Shown: piece after piece, positions 1-8,572 of the stretch
How positions within the stretch are numbered: the first letter of the stretch is position 1
Layout of the letters: each line of letters opens with the position of its first letter
Source: Aureococcus anophagefferens
Taxonomy: Eukaryota; Sar; Pelagophyceae; Pelagomonadales; Pelagomonadaceae
Assembly (NCBI RefSeq): GCF_000186865.1
Contig: NW_008705562.1
Span: 2,588,526 to 2,652,525, forward strand
DNA length: 64,000 bases
Reading direction: 5' to 3'
Program-made: the position numbers and the translations under genes
Notes under the pieces: model-generated
Seen by the model: only the letters and a program-made list of their open reading frames with translations
What the model was told of the DNA's origin: nothing
Databases searched by the model: none

Positions 1-530
1 CGCCGCCGCCGCGCCCGCCCAGGGGGGCTCCGCGCCGCTCCCGGACGCGAGCGCGACGACGCCCGTCGAGGGGCGCCGCGCGGCCGCGCCCACAGGCGGG
101 TTGGTGGTCCCAGGCGCGGCGAGCGGCGCCCGCCGAGCCCTCTGAAGGGCTCGACGGAGTCGCCGCCGCCGCGCCCGCCCAGGGGGGCTCCGCGCCGCTC
201 CCGGACGCGAGCGCGACGACGCCCGTCGAGGGGCGCCGCGCGGCCGCGCCCACAGGCGGGTTGGTGGTCCCAGGCGCGGCGAGCGGCGCCCGCCGAGCCC
301 TCTGAAGGGCTCGACGGAGTCGCCGCCGCCGCGCCCGCCCAGGGGGGCTCCGCGCCGCTCCCGGACGCGAGCGCGACGACGCCCGTCGAGGGGCGCCGCG
401 CGGCCGCGCCCACAGGCGGGTTGGTGGTCCCAGGCGCGGCGAGCGGCGCCCGCCGAGCCCTCTGAAGGGCTCGACGGAGTCGCCGCCGCCGCGCCCGCCG
501 AGGGAGGGCCCCGTGCCGCTCCGGGACGTG
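1..530. repeat. 160-bp tandem repeat, three identical copies plus a diverged fourth
   Basis: Copies begin at 1, 161 and 321 and appear identical over 160 bp. A fourth begins at 481, matches for about 19 nt and then diverges to roughly 530. Each unit carries a short hairpin, GAGCCCT-CTGA-AGGGCTC (135-152 in the first copy). The unit is very GC-rich and has no convincing coding frame. The array runs off the left edge, so its full size is unknown. Confidence 0.95.
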
Positions 531-1279
531 CGAGACGCCCGCGGAAGCGGGGTCGGGTCGCCCCGCGGCGCGGCGCGGGAGGCGCGGCGGTGTGGGGGGC
601 GCGGTCGAAGCGCAGCGAGAAGGCGGACGGTTTGAACGTTCGGAGCGCGTCGCCCAGGAGGGGCGCGCCGCGCGCGAGTGGGCGCAACACCTTCCCCTCG
701 GGAAGCGTCAGCGTTATGAAGTAGCGGGCCCGGTCTTTGAAGTCGCGCGCACGCGAAAAACGATGTAAACGGCCATTTCACTTTCCGACGCCGCGCGCGA
801 CGCCAGACATGATTTAGTAGTGTGTGTGATGTAGTTGAGAATGGAGGACCTAGGTGCGGGGAGCGTTTGGGAATGGCCTCAGCGACCCCAAAGGCGTCTC
901 TCGAGCTCTCGCAGCAGTTCAAAACTCGAGGCTCCATACTCCGGTCCGCACGATGAGCACTGTTTTTGCAAACAGCCACTTTTGATTCGCACAATTAGGC
1001 CCCTCGACGACGCCGCCAGCGATCGCCTCCCAGTCCCAAACTCAGCTGTCTCAAAATCCGCAGCACCCAGACACCCCGAGAAAGCCCCCTGATGCTAGCG
1101 ACGTGTACTCGAACGTCGAAAATCGGCTGGGATGTCGTCACAGCGCGTCGCTTTGACGCGCGGGGATGTGCTGGGGCTCCGTCACACGACGAGCAAATTT
1201 TAGCCGCTCCAGCCAGCCGCAGCGGCAGCCAGCCACGTCGGGGAGACCCAGGAGCAAAAGAACCGGCTACAGACCCGCG
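531..1279. other. Gene-free stretch downstream of the tandem repeat
   Basis: I see no supported gene here. GC content falls from about 720 onward. Open frames at 835-1092 and 1092-1310 are low-complexity without family features. The right part probably includes the 3' flank of the minus-strand gene ending at 1280. Confidence 0.5.
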
Positions 1280-2491
1280 CTACTCCCCCATCTCCGGCGC
1301 GTCGCCGTAGACGCGCGCGAGCCAGGCCTCGTGCGCCGCGGGCCCCCTGGCCAGCTGCGCGCGCGCGCGGAGGCGGTCCGCCGCCGCCGTCGCGACCCAG
1401 GCCTCCTGGGCCTTGATGCGCGCGTGGAGCGCCTCGTTGGCGCGGAGCCGGTCCTCGGAGTCGATGACCGCGCCGGCGGAGAAGTAGTCGCGGAGCACGA
1501 GCTTGACGTGCTCCGTGTAGGCCGACGGCGACTTGCTCAGGCCGTACCCAATGTCGATGAGCCGCGGCGCGCACTCGTGCGTGTCCTGCTGGGCCCGGCC
1601 GCAGCACGCGCCGCAGAGCGCGTAGTCGCAGACGCGGCAGCACAGCAGCGCGCGACGCTGCGTGCCGTCGTGGCCGAGGCACGCGTCGCAGATGTCGCGG
1701 CCCGGGAGGGCGGGGTCCGCCAAGGGGGCGATGCGCACGCGGTCGTAGACCAGCGCGATGTCGCGGCCGCCGATGCTCGGCGCGCCGAGCTGCGGGAAGA
1801 CCCAGTGCTGGAGCAGGAGGTCCGCGACCTTCGTGTAGATCGACGTGTGGCTCTCGGGCGTCTGCGGGCTCGCGGGCATGCGCGTCAGCGCGTGGCGCGC
1901 GATCCAGGCGCGCGTCGCCCGCGCCTGGGGCGCGCCGCGGCCCCGGCCCGCGCGCGCGGACGCGAGCTGGCCGATCGCGCCCGCGAAGAACGAGTCGGTC
2001 GTGTTGTCGATGCCGAGCGACAGCAGCAGCGACTTCACGGACGAGTCGTCGCCGAGGGCGACGGCGTTCTCCTCGAGCATCTGCACGGTCTCCGGGCTGA
2101 ACTCGCGCCGCAGGCTCCGGATCATGGCGCGCTCGTCGACGTCGCGCGACCGGCGCCGGGGGATCCGGAGCCGCGCGACGTCGACGCGCGACAGCGCCGC
2201 GACGCCCGCGCGCGCCGCGCCCCGGAAGACGCCCGCGAGGAGCCGCTCGGGCTGGGACGTCGCCGCGAGCACGAACTCGTGGAGCGACCCGGGCAGCGCG
2301 TCCCATCGCGAGAAGAGCGCGGCGTCGGTCTCGTTGCGGACGCGCGCGACGCGCCGCAGCGTGTTGGCCTCGCGGAACGCGGACGTGAGGTTGCAGCCCC
2401 GCCGGCCGCCGGCGAACAGCAGGGCGAGCGCCTCCCGCGCCGTGAGCAGGTCCGCGACGTGCCGCGACACGTCGGCGGGGAGCCGGTTCAT
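1280..2491 (-). CDS. Putative F-box-like protein with a Cys-rich C1/ZZ-like zinc finger
   Basis: A 403-aa protein if it starts at the ATG at 2491 (MNRLPADVSRH). The first ~40 residues (LPADVSRHVADLLTAREALA) resemble an F-box-like helical start, but the match is loose. Residues ~262-305 hold paired cysteines and a terminal His-Cys (CDACLGH, CCRVCDYALCGACC, THEC), the pattern of a C1-like or ZZ-like zinc-binding module. If the F-box reading is right it would recruit substrates to an SCF ubiquitin ligase; that is inference. The frame stays open upstream to 3181 across the MutS2 start, but that extension is compositionally poor and the internal ATG is preferred. Confidence 0.55.
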   Translation of the reverse strand: MNRLPADVSRHVADLLTAREALALLFAGGRRGCNLTSAFREANTLRRVARVRNETDAALFSRWDALPGSLHEFVLAATSQPERLLAGVFRGAARAGVAALSRVDVARLRIPRRRSRDVDERAMIRSLRREFSPETVQMLEENAVALGDDSSVKSLLLSLGIDNTTDSFFAGAIGQLASARAGRGRGAPQARATRAWIARHALTRMPASPQTPESHTSIYTKVADLLLQHWVFPQLGAPSIGGRDIALVYDRVRIAPLADPALPGRDICDACLGHDGTQRRALLCCRVCDYALCGACCGRAQQDTHECAPRLIDIGYGLSKSPSAYTEHVKLVLRDYFSAGAVIDSEDRLRANEALHARIKAQEAWVATAAADRLRARAQLARGPAAHEAWLARVYGDAPEMGE

Positions 2492-2999
2492 GGCGTGCGA
2501 TCCGCTCGCGCCAAGGGATCTCCTTGCCGTAGGCCCGGTCGGGACGGCTCCGAAGGCCTGGTCGCGGGCTGCTCGGGGGCGTCTCCGGGGGGCGGGGCCG
2601 AAAGCGCGACGACGACAGGGTGCGGCGCCGGGCTGATGCTCTGTGGCAGGATTGGGCTTCAGCTTGAAGCCTTGTTGCAGCGCGGCGCGCGGGCCCGCGC
2701 GGACACGCTGTCTAGCTTTGCCATCGGCAATGATCAAAGATGCGGGTGTTCTAATAGGCACAGACGCCGCCATCGATGGCGACGAAGAAGCCGAGCTGCG
2801 GCCAGGCGCGCGGTGGCGAATAGCGGGTGTGCGACAATCCGAATAATTCCAGTGCACATCCAGCGAACGCATATCCGCGGGCAGGACAGTCCTCACGCAG
2901 CGGGGACGGAACTCGGACGGCGTCGAGCGTCGCGACGAGCTGCAACCTGGTTGCAATCTAGAAATCAACACCTCAGCAAGGCTCAGCTTAGCATCGACG
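2492..2999. promoter_or_regulatory. Divergent intergenic region, probable bidirectional promoter
   Basis: This 508-bp gap separates the minus-strand start at 2491 from the MutS2 start at 3000. It is AT-richer than the coding sequence, especially 2700-2999. I recognise no TATA box or known motif. Confidence 0.4.
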
Positions 3000-5776
3000 A
3001 TGGTTAGGCCTTCGTGGCCGTGCCTGCTCGCGCTGCTCCCGCTAACCAGCACGCTGCAGCACGCGAGACCGGCGCGCCAACACTTAACAACACGAGCATC
3101 CGTCGTCCCGCCCGAAGGCCTCACCGCCGAACCGGAAACGACGTCGTGGGAGCCGACGTCGTGGGAGCCGTCGCTCGCCACCCACGTTACAAAGTCGCTC
3201 GAGAGCCTCCAGTCCGCGGAGATCCTCGAGGCGTTCGTGGACCGCTGCGCGACGCACCGCGGCGCCCAGCGCTTCGGGCGCGGCGGCGACGTCGGCGCGC
3301 TCGCGGCGGACGCGGACGCCGCGCGCGAAAAGTACGCGGAGCTCGACTGGCTCGTGAGCGCGGAGCACGCCGGCGACGGGAGCGTGCTGCCGCTCGCGAA
3401 CCACAGCCTCGCGACGGCGCTGACGGCGCGGCTCGAGCGGGCGCTCGACGCCGCGGAGCGCGGCGACGTCCTCGAGGTCGACGACCTCCTCTTGGTCGTC
3501 GACGCGCTCGACGAGTTCGACAGGCTCCAGGCCTGGCTCGAGGACCGGCCCCGGACGCCGGCGCTCGAGCGGCTCCTCGCGGGGTCGCCGCTCCTCGCCG
3601 ACGCCGGCGCCTACGAGGCCGCGACCGCGTGCTGGCCGCTGAGGAGCGCGTTCGAGGAGCACGACGGCGAGCTCCGGCTCTCGGGCGCCACGTTCCCCGA
3701 GCTCGGCGCCGCGCGGTCCCGGGAGAAGGCGGCCAAAGTTGCGTTGGAAAGCAGCAAGAAGGACGCGCACCCCGACGGCGCCAAAGCCGCGGAGAAGGCC
3801 GGCGGCTTCTTCGAGCTCGAGGGCCGCTGGGTCGTCGCGATGCGGTGGGAAAGCGGCGTCTTTTCTCGCAACAAAACGTCGGCAATGTTGTCAAACCCCG
3901 TCGTAGGTCCAACGCCATCCCCAAGGACGGCTTCGTCCACGGCGCGAGCCGCACGGGGCAGACGCAGTACGTCGAGCTCTCGTCGCTCGTGTCGCCGACG
4001 AACGAGGCGAAGCGCGCGCTGTCCATGCGCCGCGCTGAGGAGGCCGCGGCGCTCCGCGCCTGCGCGTCGGCCGTCGCGGGCCACGCGGCTGTAGTGAGGT
4101 CCCTGCTGGACGCCGTCGCGGGCCTCGACGCGCTCCGCGCGCGCGCGCGCTTCGGGAAGGCCGTCGGCGGCACGATCCCCAGGGTCGCCGACGGCGCCGA
4201 GCTCGCCGTGACGAACGCGCGCCACGCGCTCCTCGCCCTCCGCAACGACGGCGTCGTCGGCAACGACGCGCGGCTCGGGCCCGGCGGCGCGCGGTGCTTG
4301 GTCATCTCCGGCGCGAACGCGGGCGGCAAGTCGGTACTACTCAAAACGCTGGGCCTCGTGGCCGTGCTCGCGCGCTTGGGCGCGCCCGTGCCCTGCGACG
4401 AGGGCGCCGTCGTCGGCTGCTTCGACCCGATCCTTGCGGACATTGGGGACGCGCAGAACGCCGACGGCAACGTGTCGACGTACGTCGGGCATCTGCTCGT
4501 CGCCAAGGCGGCGCTCGAGGCCGCGGACGCGGACCGGGCGGAGCGGCCGCTCGTGCTTTTGGACGAGCTCGGCAGCGGCACGGACGCGGCCCAGGGCGGC
4601 GCGCTCGCGCAGGCCGTCTTGGAGGATTTAGTGGACAAGGACGCGGTGCTCGTCTGCACGACGCACTCCCAGTCGCTCAAGTTCCTCGCCGCGGGCGACG
4701 ACGACGACCGCTTCCTGAGCGTGGCCATGGCGCCGGGCTTCACGGCCGTCGCGGGCCGCGTCGGCGAGTCGCGCGCGCTCGACATCGCGCGCGACCGCGT
4801 CCGGTTGCCGGACCGCGTCGTCGACCGCGCGGAGCTGCTCCTCGGCGACTCGCAGCGCAAGCTCGCGGACCTGGCGCGCGACCTCGACGCGGCGCGCGAG
4901 GCCGCGGACGCGACGGCCGCCGACGCGCGGCGCGAGGCCGCCGCGGCCGCGGCCGCGCGCGCCGACGCCGACGCCGAGGCCGCGGCGCTGCGCGCGGCGA
5001 CGCTCCAAGCCGAGGAGACGGCGGCGCGCGACTACGGCGACCGCCTCGCCGCGCTGGAGGACCGGCTCCGGGCCGCCGAGGCCGCGGCGGCGCTCGACGC
5101 GAAGCTCGCGGCGGCGCTCGAGGACGAGCGGGCCGCCGCCGCCGCCGCGGCCGCGGCGAAGAACGTCGAGCGCCGGGGCCTCGCGCCGCTCGCGTCCGCG
5201 GACGCCGTCGCCGTCGGCGACGCCGTCGTCGTCATCCGCGCGGGCGTCTGGTACGCCAAGCCGGCGAAGGTCACGGCGCTCCTCCCGAAAAAGGGCGTCC
5301 TCGTCGCGGTCGACGGCGTCGACGCGGCCGTCGGCGGCGACCTCAAGGTCAAGCTCAAGGAGCTGTCGCTGCCGCCCGCGGGCGCCGAGGCCGCCGCGCC
5401 CGCGAAGAAGCAAAAGCCCCGCGGGAAGAAGGTGCCCAAGCAGCTCGTCGGCCTCGACGGCCCGGAGCCCGCGGCGGCCGCGGCGCCGCCGAAGAACGAC
5501 GCGAACGTGCGCGGGGACTTCAACACGCTCGACTGCCGCGGCATGCGCTACGACGACGCGGAGCGCGAGACGGACTACTTCCTGGACCGCATGCTCCGCC
5601 AGGGCGCGTCGTCGGCGTTCGTCCTCCACGGCCACGGCACGGGCGCGCTCAAGAAGGGCCTCCGGTCCTACCTCGCGACGCACCCGCTCGCGAAGCAGGC
5701 GAAGCCCGCGGCCCACGACGACGGCGGCGACGCGTTCACGCGCGTCGTCCTCCGCGCGGCTAAGAGGGCGCCTTAG
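3000..5776 (+). CDS. MutS2-type ATPase with C-terminal Smr domain
   Basis: Two exons, 3000-3844 and 3907-5776, give 904 aa. MutS2 proteins clamp branched DNA or stalled ribosomes; eukaryotic copies are usually organellar. Residues 1-20 are a hydrophobic leader (MVRPSWPCLLALLPLTSTLQ). Walker A is at ~415-425 (SGANAGGKS) and Walker B plus D-loop at ~496 (LVLLDELGSGTD). A long Ala/Glu-rich coiled coil covers ~595-720. The Smr domain at ~820-904 has LDCRGMR and LHGHGTG. The reading frame changes between GRWVVAMR and SNAIPKDGF, and a 62-bp intron restores the family sequence. The stop TAG (5774-5776) directly abuts the stop of the convergent gene. Plastid targeting is plausible but no clear ASAF-type cleavage motif is seen. 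Confidence 0.92.
3845..3906 (+). other. 62-bp GT-AG intron in the MutS2 gene
   Basis: Donor GTGGGA follows ATG CG and acceptor CGTCGTAG precedes GTCCAAC. The joined codon is CGG (Arg) in phase 2. The intron contains CGGCGTC about ten bases in and ends in GTCGTAG, like the introns at 43176-43251 and 59606-59687. Confidence 0.85.
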
Positions 5777-6271
5777 TTAATTCGTGTACACGAAGTAGTT
5801 GTCCTCGAAGGGCCGGCCCTTCAGTTTCGGGTGGAGCAACACGAAGGCCGACGGCCAGAACACCAGGTTCGACAGGCAGTAGGCGAAGAAGAAGCGCGCG
5901 AAGCCCTCGCTCCGGCCCATGCGCCGCGCGGTCTTCGTCCAGCGGTCGCGCGCGGGGACGCGGACCATGTTGCCGACGGGCAGCGCGTAGTTCAACGTCG
6001 CGAAGCCGCAGCTCGTCAGCACGAGCGACAGCGGCGCGACGCGGAGGTTCTCGTCGTAGAAATGCATGAAGCACCCCGCCGCGCCGATGCCGAAGGTCAC
6101 GACGCCGGCGTCCTGCTTGAGCGGGCCGAGCACGCGGTTCTTGACGGCCCAGAGCCAGTAGAAGACGCACCAGCCCGACAGCGCGCGCTCGGCGAGCGAC
6201 TTCTCTAGAGCTAGCAGCGTGTACCAGCAGCCCGCGTTCGACAGGAGCATCACCGGGATGCCGAGCTCCAT
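5777..6271 (-). CDS. Small multi-pass membrane protein of unknown function
   Basis: 164 aa from the ATG at 6271 (MELGIPVMLLSNAG). Hydrophobic stretches, roughly SNAGCWYTLLAL, WCVFYWLWAV, VVTFGIGAAGCFMHF, LVLTSCGFATLNYAL and FFFAYCLSNLVFWPSAFVLL, suggest four or five membrane segments. No family is recognised. Its TAA stop immediately follows the MutS2 stop on the other strand, so the two 3' UTRs must overlap. The start lies 138 bp from the next plus-strand ATG at 6410, suggesting a shared promoter. The frame continues upstream with no nearby ATG. Confidence 0.75.
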   Translation of the reverse strand: MELGIPVMLLSNAGCWYTLLALEKSLAERALSGWCVFYWLWAVKNRVLGPLKQDAGVVTFGIGAAGCFMHFYDENLRVAPLSLVLTSCGFATLNYALPVGNMVRVPARDRWTKTARRMGRSEGFARFFFAYCLSNLVFWPSAFVLLHPKLKGRPFEDNYFVYTN

Positions 6272-6409
6272 CGTGGCGCGCTCGGTGATGCCGCAGCGAC
6301 GCTCGACGACGTCGATGGCGGTGCAAGTATGGTTCAAGTCGATCGCTTGACGTTTTGCCACAAACGAGCGTGCTCGTCGTGGTGCGGCGGCGACGCGACG
6401 CCTCGCAAC

Positions 6410-7942
6410 ATGCTGCGCGCCCGCGTCGTGGCGTTCGCGGCCACGGTCGCGGTCGCCCAGTACGCCAACCTCGAAAAGTACGCGGCCTTCGACACGACGC
6501 ACGGCGTGGCGTCGTCCGAGGGCCTGTCGCTGCGCCTCGGCGCCTCGAGCGCCGTCGGCGGCGCGCTGCTCCACGGCGACGAGGCCTGGGAGCGGCGGCT
6601 CGAGTTCGGCGCGCCGAGCGTCGTCTACGACACGGACCGCTACAAGCTCTGGTACGGCGCCTGCGTCGCCGGCCGCTGCGGCTCCGGCGACGCGACGCGC
6701 GCCTTGCTCTACGCGGAGTCGGCCGACGGCGTGCGCTGGCGGAAGCCGCGGCTCGGGCTCGTGCACTGGCCCGTGGGCGGCGCGAGCGCGGCGAACAACC
6801 TCGTCGTCATGGGCGCCGGCGGCGCGGGCGTCTTCGAGGACGCGAACCCGCGCGAGCCCTCGAGCCGGCGGTTCAAGGCCGTCGCGGCCGTCGCGCCGCG
6901 GGGCGCGGCGCCGCGGCGCGGCGCGCTCGCGTCGCGCGACGGCCGCGCCTGGGAGCGGCCCCGCCTCGGCACGGGCGCCGGGTCGCGGGACGGCCCGGCG
7001 AGCGCCTTCTGGGCCGCGGCGCTCGGCCGCTACGTGTCGTTCGCCGCGCGCGGCGGCGGCAACGGCACCGTGGGCCGGCGGGAGCAGCGCGGCTGGGCCG
7101 GGCGCGCGGGCGCCGCGACGACGGCGCTGCGCGGCGCGGCGGCGCTCGCGGCTTTTCCGTTTTACAGCGCCTACCTGGGCTTCGCGGCCGCCCGGGGGCG
7201 GTGCGAGCCGTACTGGTCGCCGGACACGGAGCGGTGGTTCCCGCTCGTCGACGCGCGGTCCGGCCGGCGGGACGTCGTGCCGCCGGGGAACGGCGTCGTG
7301 TGCGGGCGGCCCGTCGTCGCCGGGGGGCGCACGACGGTCTACTATCTCGAAGGCGCGGGCAACGCGACGCTCCGCGCGGCCGCCTACGGGTCCGACGCGT
7401 TCGCGGGCCTCGGCGCGGGCAAGCGCGCGGGCACGCTGCGGTCGCGCGCGCTGCCCTGCCGCGGCGAGCCGCCCGCGGTCACCGTCGCCGTCGGCGGCGC
7501 CGGGTCCGTCAAGGCCGCGCTCCTGGACGTCCGCGGCGACGCGCTCGCGGGCTACTCCATGGCCGAGTCGTCGCCCATCCTCGCCGACGCGGCGGACGCG
7601 ACGCTGGCCTGGTCCGCGACGGCGACGCGCGTGCCCGAGCTCCCGGAGAGCTGCGTGCTCGTGCTCGAGCTCGCCGACGCGACGGTCTTCACCTTTGGGT
7701 TCCCGCGGCCGCCGCCGCCGCCGCGGCCGCGCGACGCCGCGGAGCGCCACTTCGCCGAGGCGCTCCTCGTGGGCGAGGCCGAGCTCCTCGGCATCGCGCG
7801 GCTCTTCGGGCTTCTGGGCGCGACGACGCTCGCGTGCGCGGGCCTCCGCGGCGCCTGCGCGCGCGTCGCCAACTGCGTCCACCGCGACCGCCGCAAGGCG
7901 CGCGCGGCGGACCTGGGCCTCGAGAGCCGCGAGACGAGCTAA
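6410..7942 (+). CDS. GH32/GH43-like five-bladed propeller protein, secreted or membrane-anchored
   Basis: 510 aa from ATG 6410, chosen because it opens with a signal peptide (MLRARVVAFAATVAVAQ). An upstream in-frame start at 6329 has no such feature. Motifs YDTDRYKLWYGAC, LLYAESADGVRWRKPRLG and VVMGAGGAGVFEDANP, and later YWSPDTERWFPL, resemble the repeated strands of the glycosyl-hydrolase family 32/43-type beta-propeller seen in many secreted eukaryotic and bacterial proteins. Substrate and activity cannot be told from sequence. A hydrophobic stretch near the C-terminus (LGIARLFGLLGATTLACAGL) followed by basic residues suggests a membrane anchor with a short cytosolic tail. Confidence 0.7.
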   Translation: MLRARVVAFAATVAVAQYANLEKYAAFDTTHGVASSEGLSLRLGASSAVGGALLHGDEAWERRLEFGAPSVVYDTDRYKLWYGACVAGRCGSGDATRALLYAESADGVRWRKPRLGLVHWPVGGASAANNLVVMGAGGAGVFEDANPREPSSRRFKAVAAVAPRGAAPRRGALASRDGRAWERPRLGTGAGSRDGPASAFWAAALGRYVSFAARGGGNGTVGRREQRGWAGRAGAATTALRGAAALAAFPFYSAYLGFAAARGRCEPYWSPDTERWFPLVDARSGRRDVVPPGNGVVCGRPVVAGGRTTVYYLEGAGNATLRAAAYGSDAFAGLGAGKRAGTLRSRALPCRGEPPAVTVAVGGAGSVKAALLDVRGDALAGYSMAESSPILADAADATLAWSATATRVPELPESCVLVLELADATVFTFGFPRPPPPPRPRDAAERHFAEALLVGEAELLGIARLFGLLGATTLACAGLRGACARVANCVHRDRRKARAADLGLESRETS

Positions 7943-8572
7943 CGCCCGCGTTGGTTTTTTTTCCGCGCGGGGTGCGCCAGGGGGTGCGCGGCGGGCCAAC
8001 GGGAGGCCGGACGCAGCCTGACGCGGCAGGCCGCCGCGCGGCGACGCGGCGCGGCCTGAGCGGCCTGAGCGGCGCGCGCCGGCGCCGCGCGCCGCGAGGC
8101 CTGCCGCGGCGCGGGGTGCGCTCCCGGCCCCCCGGCGAATCGCCTGACTAGGACCCCGCACCAAAAATCGGCCGATTTGAGACGGTCGAATTTGGCTGCG
8201 CCGCCTGGTGCGATGGATAGCCGGCGTCGACCCGATAATTAAAGAGTTTCGGTTCGTGAAAATCGGTCTGGATTTCGTAAAGTTACAGCTCCTCAAAGTC
8301 TCTATTTTTTTCCTATGGCGCAATGGACGACCCATTTCCGCGTAAGGCGTTCGTTCTATGTGACGGCCCTGTTCCACGGCGGTTTTTTGTTTCAGGTTGC
8401 ATGGGGCGCCGCCCTGCGTCGATCGAGCCAAAGAACATACTTGGAACAGGCCGGGAAGTCGACCCACCGGCCGGAGCCGTGTTTCGGCACCGGGGAAAAA
8501 TCCGAAGCGCCGGAAGCGGATCTTTTGTCCGATGCGGGGTCCTAGCCTGACGCGCGGCGGCCCTGGTCGAGG
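7943..8572. other. 630-bp gene-free region with an AT-richer core
   Basis: It lies between two plus-strand genes. It contains T-runs near 7955-7963 and 8304-8312 and a stretch at 8160-8560 of clearly lower GC than the surroundings. Short open frames at 8315-8579 overlap in all three frames and have no family features. It probably holds the upstream 3' UTR, the downstream promoter and perhaps an old repeat. Confidence 0.4.

Noticed and set aside
1..530. CRISPR array
   Set aside because: The 160-bp units are directly adjacent with no spacers, and the genome is eukaryotic.
1166..3007. 613-codon plus-strand open frame over the F-box-like gene
   Set aside because: Arg-rich shadow of the minus-strand gene, without family motifs.
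3845..3906. Frameshift (broken gene) in MutS2
   Set aside because: Good splice signals and exact restoration of conserved sequence make an intron the better explanation.
8170..8260. Possible tRNA gene
   Set aside because: No acceptor/anticodon stem arrangement and no B-box-like GGTTCGAATCC were found.
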